NCBI GenBank assembly: GCA_036821645.1
Contig: DAISJD010000084.1
Location: 1 to 14,235, forward strand
DNA: 14,235 nt
From: DAISJD01 sp036821645
Lineage (GTDB): Bacteria > Pseudomonadota > Alphaproteobacteria > ATCC43930 > CGMCC-115725
Reading direction: 5' to 3'
How positions within the stretch are numbered: the stretch's first letter is position 1; every line of letters starts with the position of its first letter. Below the pieces are notes generated by a model that was not told the DNA's origin, ran no database searches, and saw nothing but the letters and a program-made list of their open reading frames with translations. Positions 7,354 through 13,177 of the stretch are shown piece by piece. The position numbers and the translations under genes were made by a program.

Positions 7354-8697
7354 TCAGGCAGCAAGCCGCGCCAAGACTTGATCGCGCCCAATGAGCGGCA
7401 GCAGCTTCGCCAATTCCGGCCCGTGATCCACCCCCGTCAAGGCAAGACGCAAAGGATGGAACAGGGCCTTGCCCTTGCGCCCCGTGGCCGCCTTGATCGC
7501 CCCGGTCCAGGTCGACCAACTGGTTTCATCCAAGGGGCCATCAGGCAACAGACCGGCCGCTTGGGCCAGAAAATCCGGGTCCTCGTGCACCGGGTCAATC
7601 GGGCCGGTCACGACGCGCCACCAGGTCTCGGCCTCAGGGACGCGGGTGATATTCGCGCGCGCCATCAACCAAAACGCCTCCCCCGCCCCTGCGGGCAATC
7701 GATGCTTCACCGCCTCGAACGGCAGGACATGCATCTGCTTTTCATTGAGATGCCACAGTTCCGCCTGATCCAATTTCGGACGGGATCGCCCGAAATGGCC
7801 GAGATTGAATTCCGCGATCAATGTTTTAAGATCGGGTCTGAGTTCGATCGCATCGGACGTGCCGAGTTTGGCCAGCAGGCTCAACAGCGCCATCGGTTCC
7901 ACCCCCTCGTCCCGCAGGATTTCAAGGCTGGTCGCCCCCAACCGCTTCGACAGTTTTTCCCCGCTGGCATCGCCGATCAAGGCGAAATGCCCGAAGGACA
8001 ATTCAGCGACGGCATTGGGCCGCCCGCAGAAATCGGCCAGGGCTGCGAAAAGCTGAATTTGAACGGCGGTATTGGCGACATGATCCTCGCCGCGCAGCAC
8101 ATGGGTAACGCCGAGATCGAGATCGTCCACGACCGAGGCCAGCGTATAGACCGCCGCCCCATCGGCCCGGATCAGAACCGGGTCCGACAGATTTTCCCCC
8201 TCGAACGATACGGGCCCGCGCAAAAGGTCGGTCCAGGCGACCGTGCCGGCATCGAGTTTGAAGCGCCACACGGTGGGGGCCCCCGAGGCGATGCGGGCAT
8301 CGCGTTCTTCGGGCGACAATTTCAGGGCCGCCCGGTCATAAAGTGGCGGTTTGCCCCGGCCCAGGGCCAATTTTCGCTTCAGTTCCAGCTCTTCGCTGCT
8401 CTCAAAGGCGGGATAAAGCCGCCCGATGGATTTCAGATATGCCGCCGCGGCGTCATAGCGGGCAAGCCGATCGGATTGGCGGGCAAACCGATCCCAGGTG
8501 AGGCCGAGCCAACGAAGATCGGTCTCGATCGCCAGGGCATTGGCCTCGGTCGAACGTTCGCGGTCGGTATCATCGATGCGCAGCAGCATCGTGCCGCCAT
8601 GGGCGCGGGCATAAAGCCAATTGATCAGCGCCGTGCGCAGATTGCCGAGATGAAGGCGGCCCGTGGGGCTGGGCGCGAAACGAACAACGGGGCTCAT
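7354..8697 (-). CDS. gltX: glutamate--tRNA ligase
   Basis: It charges tRNA with glutamate. In alphaproteobacteria, which generally lack GlnRS, a GluRS also charges tRNA-Gln for later amidation. The class I signatures are present: HLGN (16-19) for HIGH and KLSKR (248-252) for KMSKS. The Rossmann fold runs about 1-300, and a helical anticodon-binding part ends in LFHPLRLALTGVDHGPEL. The 447 residues compare with 471 in E. coli. The zinc-binding cysteines that E. coli GluRS carries after its YKCYC segment are absent here (YPAFESSEELE, 95-105), as in many alphaproteobacterial copies. The gene overlaps the nadE stop by four bases (ATGA). Alphaproteobacteria often have two GluRS genes; which copy this is cannot be told from the window. 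Confidence 0.95.
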   Translation of the reverse strand: MSPVVRFAPSPTGRLHLGNLRTALINWLYARAHGGTMLLRIDDTDRERSTEANALAIETDLRWLGLTWDRFARQSDRLARYDAAAAYLKSIGRLYPAFESSEELELKRKLALGRGKPPLYDRAALKLSPEERDARIASGAPTVWRFKLDAGTVAWTDLLRGPVSFEGENLSDPVLIRADGAAVYTLASVVDDLDLGVTHVLRGEDHVANTAVQIQLFAALADFCGRPNAVAELSFGHFALIGDASGEKLSKRLGATSLEILRDEGVEPMALLSLLAKLGTSDAIELRPDLKTLIAEFNLGHFGRSRPKLDQAELWHLNEKQMHVLPFEAVKHRLPAGAGEAFWLMARANITRVPEAETWWRVVTGPIDPVHEDPDFLAQAAGLLPDGPLDETSWSTWTGAIKAATGRKGKALFHPLRLALTGVDHGPELAKLLPLIGRDQVLARLAA

Positions 8698-10364
8698 GAC
8701 TGGACCTGAAAACCATTAGTGATGGGATAACGCCGTTCGCGACCAAAGGCATGGCGCGTAACCTTGACGCCGGGCGGGGATTGTTTGCGTTTATATTCGG
8801 CACGGTCCAACAGTCGCCAGACCGCGACCACCGTCGCGCGATCATAGCCAAGCCCAACCAAATCTTCGAGGGATTGTTCGCCTTCGATGAGACCGGCCAA
8901 GATGCCGTCCAACACCGGATAGGGGGGCAAACTATCTTGGTCGGTTTGGTTGGCACGCAATTCCGCCGTCGGCGGCTTGGTGATGATCCGGTCCGGCATC
9001 ACGGGTCCGTCGGGACCTAACAAAGAGGCGGGCCTGTTGGCATTGCGCCAGCGGGCCAGGGCAAAGACCTGCATCTTATAGAGGTCTTTTAGAACCGCAA
9101 ACCCGCCGCACATATCGCCATAGAGTGTTGCATAGCCCACAGCCATTTCCGACTTGTTTCCGGTCGACAAAACCATCCAACCGAATTTATTGGAGAGCGC
9201 CATCAGCGTGACGCCCCGGATGCGCGATTGCAGATTTTCTTCGGTAATGTCGCCCGCCCGCCCGGCGAAATGGGATGCCAGCATCCCGGAAAACGTCTCG
9301 ACCGCCGGTTCGATCGCGATCGTATCGAGCGATACGCCAAGCAATGCCGCCGCCGCCGCCGCATCGTCCAAACTGTCTTGCGACGTATAGCGCGACGGCA
9401 TCATCACGCAATGCACCGCATCGCGCCCCAGCGCATCGACCGCAATCGCCGCCGCAATCGCCGAATCGATCCCACCCGACAGCCCCAAAACGACGCCGGG
9501 AAACCGATTTTTGCGCACGTAATCGCGCAAGCCCAGGACCAGGGCCTGCCAAAGGGCGGCGTCGCCCTCGTCCGGGGCAACCCGGTCGCCCGGTTCCAAC
9601 GCCCACCGATCATCCGCGTCGAGCCGCCAGTGGGTTGCGATCAGGCTTTCTTGAAAGGACGGGGCCTGCACCGCAAGGCCACAATCGCGGGTGAGACCGA
9701 AGGAGGCCCCATCGAACACCAACTCGTCCTGACCACCCACCTGATTGACATAGAGGAGTGCCAGACCCGTCTCGCGGACGCGGGCCACGGCATGGGCCAA
9801 CCGTTCGTCGCCCTTGCCTTGCTCGAACGGCGATCCGTTCAGCACGATCAGCATCTGCGCGCCGGATTCTTCGAGGGTTTCGGCCACCCCGGCAAACCAC
9901 ATGTCTTCACAGATCATCACGCCGAGGCGCACGCCGCGAAACGCCATCGGCCCCGGCATATCGCCCGGCACAAACAGGCGTTTATCGTCGAACACCCCGT
10001 AATTGGGCAATTCATGTTTATAGCGCACCGCTTGCACCCGCCCCCGGTCGATCAACACGGCGGCATTATAAAGGCGTCCCTCGGCAAGCCAGGGCGTGCC
10101 CACCAGCAAACCGGGGCCATCGGCACCTTGGTGCGCAGCCAGGCGATCGATCGCCGCCATACAGGCCCGCACGAAGGCGGGTTTCAAGACGAGATCGTCG
10201 GCGGGATAACCCGCCAGATAGAGTTCGGGGGTCACGACGAGATCGGCCCCCTGATCGCGCGCCACCACCATCGCCGCCTGCAATTTCGCCAGATTACCCG
10301 CCACATCCCCAACATGGGGATTGGCCTGGGCCAGCAGGACGACAAGACGATCGGGGGATGGCAC
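8694..10364 (-). CDS. nadE: glutamine-dependent NAD+ synthase
   Basis: It catalyses the last step of NAD synthesis, ATP-dependent amidation of nicotinic acid adenine dinucleotide, using ammonia released from glutamine. An N-terminal nitrilase-like amidase domain (about 1-260) has the Glu47-Lys116-Cys152 triad (PELYLAGYP, RYKHELPNYGVFD, ICEDMW). The C-terminal synthetase domain has the pyrophosphatase-type loop SGGIDS (296-301), then STGNKSEMAVGYATLYGDMCGG and KPPTAELR. The 556 residues fit two-domain NadE. The start is GTG with GAGG seven bases upstream. It is first in a run with gltX (4-base overlap), glsA and lysR, under a promoter about 150 bases upstream. Confidence 0.96.
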   Translation of the reverse strand: MPSPDRLVVLLAQANPHVGDVAGNLAKLQAAMVVARDQGADLVVTPELYLAGYPADDLVLKPAFVRACMAAIDRLAAHQGADGPGLLVGTPWLAEGRLYNAAVLIDRGRVQAVRYKHELPNYGVFDDKRLFVPGDMPGPMAFRGVRLGVMICEDMWFAGVAETLEESGAQMLIVLNGSPFEQGKGDERLAHAVARVRETGLALLYVNQVGGQDELVFDGASFGLTRDCGLAVQAPSFQESLIATHWRLDADDRWALEPGDRVAPDEGDAALWQALVLGLRDYVRKNRFPGVVLGLSGGIDSAIAAAIAVDALGRDAVHCVMMPSRYTSQDSLDDAAAAAALLGVSLDTIAIEPAVETFSGMLASHFAGRAGDITEENLQSRIRGVTLMALSNKFGWMVLSTGNKSEMAVGYATLYGDMCGGFAVLKDLYKMQVFALARWRNANRPASLLGPDGPVMPDRIITKPPTAELRANQTDQDSLPPYPVLDGILAGLIEGEQSLEDLVGLGYDRATVVAVWRLLDRAEYKRKQSPPGVKVTRHAFGRERRYPITNGFQVQS

Positions 10365-10515
10365 GGTGTCACCTCAACAGTCGGAAAAAACCAAACGGGC
10401 AGGACGAAACAAAGGGACGCAATCGCCGGGAATGCCCGGACGATGACCGGTTCGGCCTTGAAAAAGCGCTGCTTTTATCGCCGCCACGCCCAAATTATGC
10501 CATCACGCGCATAAG
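10365..10515 (-). promoter_or_regulatory. long leader of nadE with two small hairpins
   Basis: If transcription starts about seven bases after the -10 at 10522-10527, the nadE message has a leader of about 150 bases. It holds an AAAAGC-loop-GCTTTT hairpin (10462-10476), followed by one more T on the minus strand, and a CCGGG-AATG-CCCGG hairpin (10426-10439). The first resembles a short AT-rich terminator. I recognise no known NAD riboswitch or T-box pattern and see no tRNA. Regulation by attenuation is possible but only suggested by length and structure. Confidence 0.35.
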
Positions 10516-10521
10516 GTGCCC

Positions 10522-10550
10522 ACTCTAGGAATGATGGCGGCTTGTGTCAA
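10522..10550 (-). promoter_or_regulatory. sigma-70-type promoter for nadE-gltX-glsA
   Basis: On the minus strand a perfect -35 TTGACA (10545-10550) is separated by exactly 17 bases from TAGAGT (10522-10527), which matches four of six -10 positions. This is the best promoter match in the window and points at nadE. Confidence 0.72.
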
Positions 10551-10627
10551 CGCAAGAGACCCCTGCCCTTAGCGCACATCGGATCATCGACAAACGGCAA
10601 TGGCCTGTTATTAACTAAGCCATGACA

Positions 10628-10640
10628 TATTCCTGGAATA
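10628..10640. promoter_or_regulatory. palindrome upstream of the iron-binding-protein gene
   Basis: TATTCC-T-GGAATA is a perfect 6+1+6 dyad, 31 bases before the start of the periplasmic binding protein gene. Its position suits an operator. It is AT-richer than the surroundings. It does not match the Fur 19-mer, the Irr ICE box or the RirA IRO box as I know them, so no regulator is proposed. The rest of the 10365-10671 gap holds the nadE promoter and leader described separately. Confidence 0.4.
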
Positions 10641-10671
10641 GTGTCGTTCGGGTTTTCTCTTAGAGGTCCGC

Positions 10672-11733
10672 ATGCCGACCCGTCTTTCTGCCTTGATCAT
10701 TCCCTTGCGTTCCACGATCGCGTTCGTCTGCGCACTCTTCGGCACCACGCTTGCGGCACAGGCGGTACCGGCGGCACAGGGCCCGGTGGTCATCGTTTAT
10801 TCCGATCGTCATCAAGTCGAAGATCGGGCGATCTTTAACGCCTTTACCAAAGAAACCGGCATCCGGGTCATTTTGCTCGATCAGGAACGCGATCAATTGT
10901 TGGAGCGCCTGAAAAGCGAACGGGCCGCCCCCCACGCCGATCTCGTGATCTCGGTCGGGATCGTCCAACTGACCAAACTCGACAGCGAACATCTCTTGCG
11001 CGATATCGACGACAAGATCCCCTATCAAACCGTGCCCGATTATCTGCGCGCCGCCAACAACCATTGGGTCGGCCTCGCCTCGTGGGCGCGCATCATCGCC
11101 TACGACAAATCGGCGATAGAGGTGCCGCCCGCCCGCTATGAAGATCTGGCCGCCCCGCAATTCAAGGGGCAATTGTTGGTGCGCTCCGCCACGAGCCCTT
11201 ACAACCAAGCGCTCGTCGCCGCCATCCTCGCCAGCGACGGCCCGGAAAAAACCGAAGCCTGGGCCCATAATCTGGTGGAAAATTTCGCAAGACCGCCCCA
11301 GGGCGGCGATACCAACCAATTGATGGCCTTGCAACAGGGCGATGGGCATTTGGCCGTGATCAATACCCGCTATTGGGCGCGCTATGCCGCGTCCAGCAAA
11401 ATCACCGATCGCGAGATCGTCGACAATCTCGGCCTCGTTTTTCCCAATCAGGCCGATCGGGGCACGCAAATCGATCTGGTGGGTGCCGGTCTCATCGACA
11501 AATCCCCCCACAAGGCCGAGGCGCAGCGGTTGCTCGGCTATCTGCTGCAAATGCCGGTGATCGAAAAATTCGCCAGCGCCAATTTCGAATATCCAACGCG
11601 GATCGACGCAAAACCGGACCCGATCCTCGCAGGCTTGGGGCCGTTCAAAATCGACCAACACGGCCTCCACGCCCTCATGACCGATCTCGGCGAGGATGCG
11701 CGCCGGATCATGGCAAAAGCCGGTTGGGAATAA
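10672..11733 (+). CDS. periplasmic Fe(III)-type ABC transporter binding protein
   Basis: It is predicted to bind ferric iron or another small ligand in the periplasm. The start ATG has AGAGG five bases upstream. A signal peptide covers about 1-30, with the hydrophobic core LIIPLRSTIAFVCALFG and likely cleavage after an Ala near 30. The FutA/FbpA/AfuA fold is recognisable from VIVYSDRHQVED (40-51), FNAFTKETGIRV, YEDLAAPQFKGQL, SPYNQALVAAI (175-185), INTRYWARYA (230-239), the GTQIDLVGAG segment and FEYP. The length of 353 is normal. Family members usually ligate iron with tyrosines including a Tyr-Tyr pair; here the pair reads Arg233-Tyr234, and His47 is followed by Gln rather than Tyr. No permease or ATPase gene is adjacent, so it is an orphan in this window. 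The next gene, 49 bases on, is a polyphosphate kinase. Confidence 0.82.
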   Translation: MPTRLSALIIPLRSTIAFVCALFGTTLAAQAVPAAQGPVVIVYSDRHQVEDRAIFNAFTKETGIRVILLDQERDQLLERLKSERAAPHADLVISVGIVQLTKLDSEHLLRDIDDKIPYQTVPDYLRAANNHWVGLASWARIIAYDKSAIEVPPARYEDLAAPQFKGQLLVRSATSPYNQALVAAILASDGPEKTEAWAHNLVENFARPPQGGDTNQLMALQQGDGHLAVINTRYWARYAASSKITDREIVDNLGLVFPNQADRGTQIDLVGAGLIDKSPHKAEAQRLLGYLLQMPVIEKFASANFEYPTRIDAKPDPILAGLGPFKIDQHGLHALMTDLGEDARRIMAKAGWE

Positions 11734-11738
11734 GGCCC

Positions 11739-11754
11739 GGTCGCAAGAGCGACC
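11739..11754 (+). other. stem-loop between the binding-protein gene and ppk2
   Basis: GGTCGC-AAGA-GCGACC is a perfect 6-bp stem with a tetraloop, starting five bases after the stop codon. No T-tract follows, so read-through into ppk2 is likely. It may trim or stabilise the end of the upstream message. Confidence 0.38.
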
Positions 11755-11782
11755 CAATGCGCGACCCACGGGAGGCATAAGT

Positions 11783-12613
11783 ATGGTACTGCACAAGGTG
11801 AAGCCCGATGATTATTGCGTAACGCCGGGCCAAAAACTGCGCCATATCATCAACCATCCGACGGTTGAGTTTAGCGAGTACGAAAAAAGATTGGCTACCC
11901 AGCAACGGCATCTGCAACGAGTTCAACAAGCCTATCTCGGCACGCGGGAACGGGCGATCGTCGTGCTCGAAGGGTGGGATACGGCCGGCAAGGGCGGCCT
12001 CGTCCGGCGGATCGGCTGGGCCCTCGACCCGCGCAGCTTTCGCGTGCACCCGATCGCCGCCCCCACCGGCATCGAACAGCACCAACATTACCTGCAACGC
12101 TTTTGGAAAAGCCTACCCGCCCATGGCGAGATCACGGCGTTCGATCGCACCTGGTATGGTCGCGTCCTGGTCGAGCGGGTCGAAGGCTTTGCAACGGCGT
12201 CAGAATGGCAACGTGCCTATCGCGAAATCAACGAGTTCGAGCGCATGCTCTGTGATGACGGGGTGCGTCTCATCAAGATTTTCCTGCACATCACGCCCGA
12301 TGAACAAGTAAAACGCTTCAAGGATCGCCTGTCCGACCCCCTGAAACGCTGGAAACTCTCGTACGAAGATTTCCGCAACCGCACCCGCTGGTCCGACTAT
12401 GAGACCGCGATTGAAGCCATGTTCGAAGAAACGTCCCATAAACATTCTCCGTGGTATCTCTTGCCCGCCAACAACAAACCCTACGCCCGTCTCGCCGCCT
12501 TCGAGATCCTGATCGACCGCATGGGCGCCGGTCTTTCCCTTGACCCCTGCCCCCTCGACCCGAAAATCAGCGAGGCGGCGGCCCTGTTGTTCGGACCGCT
12601 TAACCAGAAGTAG
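11783..12613 (+). CDS. ppk2: polyphosphate kinase 2 family protein
   Basis: PPK2 enzymes transfer phosphate between polyphosphate and nucleotides (making GTP/ATP from NDP, or phosphorylating AMP, depending on class). I chose the ATG at 11783 (276 residues) because GGGAGG lies seven bases upstream; an ATG at 11696 would start inside the previous gene. The P-loop fold shows Walker A GWDTAGKGG (64-72), the Walker B-like FDRTWYGRVLVERVEGF (120-136), and the lid region around KRWKLS (189-194). The WYGRVLVERVEGF form is familiar from polyphosphate:AMP phosphotransferases, but class cannot be fixed by eye. The protein is cytoplasmic with no export signal. It follows the binding-protein gene on the same strand and converges on the small minus-strand gene with 18 bases between stops. 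Confidence 0.92.
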   Translation: MVLHKVKPDDYCVTPGQKLRHIINHPTVEFSEYEKRLATQQRHLQRVQQAYLGTRERAIVVLEGWDTAGKGGLVRRIGWALDPRSFRVHPIAAPTGIEQHQHYLQRFWKSLPAHGEITAFDRTWYGRVLVERVEGFATASEWQRAYREINEFERMLCDDGVRLIKIFLHITPDEQVKRFKDRLSDPLKRWKLSYEDFRNRTRWSDYETAIEAMFEETSHKHSPWYLLPANNKPYARLAAFEILIDRMGAGLSLDPCPLDPKISEAAALLFGPLNQK

Positions 12614-12629
12614 AGAGCCTATCAGATAA

Positions 12630-12651
12630 TTTTAGATAAATGTATCTAAAA
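12630..12651. repeat. AT-rich inverted repeat between convergent genes
   Basis: TTTTAGATA-AATG-TATCTAAAA is a perfect 9-bp dyad, strongly AT-rich in a GC-rich region. It lies just past the ppk2 stop and overlaps the last codons and stop of the convergent small gene. With a T-run on one arm and an A-run on the other it could act as a weak terminator in both directions, or as a protein-binding site. Confidence 0.5.
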
Positions 12652-12922
12652 GTGACCCAATCCCGCCGGGTGTCGGGCTAAACCCACCGCCCCCGGTGCT
12701 GGACCGTTGCAGCGGCTGGTTGGTGGTTTTTTCGACCTGATGACGATCGGCCGCTTGACCGCGCACGCTGCCGACGGAGCCGATGCGCCCGGCGGAAACC
12801 ACCGCACTCTGCCCCTGATCCTGTTGCGACACACCCGACGCCAGCCGACTGCGCTGCTGCTGAACCTGTTCGAGATAGGCCCGGTAGGTCGATCCCCCGC
12901 CGCCGATCGATGCAATCGCCAT
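12632..12922 (-). CDS. small uncharacterised protein (96 aa), paralogue of the 74-352 product
   Basis: I do not recognise a named family. The evidence for a real gene is a near-ideal Shine-Dalgarno, AAGGAGG six bases before the ATG at 12922, and matching ends with the 74-352 protein. The product starts MAIASIGGGGS and ends GSLLDTFI. The middle is polar and rich in Gln, Ser, Gly and Arg (YLEQVQQQRSRL, then SVRGQAADRHQVEK), with a possible short helix near 15-28 and a disordered Gly/Pro tail. There is no signal peptide, membrane segment or cysteine. It is divergent from the phosphorylase-domain gene and convergent with ppk2, so it is probably transcribed alone. Confidence 0.7.
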   Translation of the reverse strand: MAIASIGGGGSTYRAYLEQVQQQRSRLASGVSQQDQGQSAVVSAGRIGSVGSVRGQAADRHQVEKTTNQPLQRSSTGGGGFSPTPGGIGSLLDTFI

Positions 12923-13177
12923 GTTCCGCCTCCTTCGTCATCCATCCTCCGTACGGTCAGAAAACCTGCCGCACCCGAAAGCCAATGCGAAACCCGTGCC
13001 AGCATTTTGGCGGTATCAGAATATGTAAACGATAGAGTTGGACACAATTCGATCGCCCCCACTACCCAACCGGCAGCAATGACCCGGCATATTCTGCCGA
13101 TCATGGTGGGATGAGCGGCGGTAAATTTTATTCAAACACCTATCAAACAATTCAAACGAAAACCGCTTGCCACCCTG
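12923..13177. other. gap between the small gene and the phosphorylase-domain gene
   Basis: This gap must hold the promoters of two divergent genes. The stretch 13121-13160 is noticeably AT-rich and would suit a promoter or upstream region of the rightward gene. I see no strong -35/-10 pair on either strand, no tRNA and no repeat. In the reading frame of the phosphorylase gene a TGA occurs at 13112-13114, preceded by an 11-codon open stretch from an ATG at 13079. Confidence 0.4.

Noticed and set aside
7189..8709. A 506-codon open frame on the plus strand opposite gltX and the start of glsA.
   Set aside because: It lies antisense to two clear enzymes, has no ribosome site and has a composition typical of GC-rich shadow frames.
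10495..10512. A five-codon leader ORF (MRVMA) on the minus strand in the nadE leader.
   Set aside because: It is too short, with no ribosome site and no repeated regulatory codons.
9228..10514. A 428-codon open frame on the plus strand opposite nadE.
   Set aside because: It is antisense to an intact, motif-complete NAD synthase, and its His/Arg/Gln-rich product resembles no protein.
10660..11796. A 378-codon minus-strand frame opposite the binding-protein gene.
   Set aside because: The plus-strand gene has a Shine-Dalgarno, a signal peptide and family motifs; the opposite frame is a shadow.
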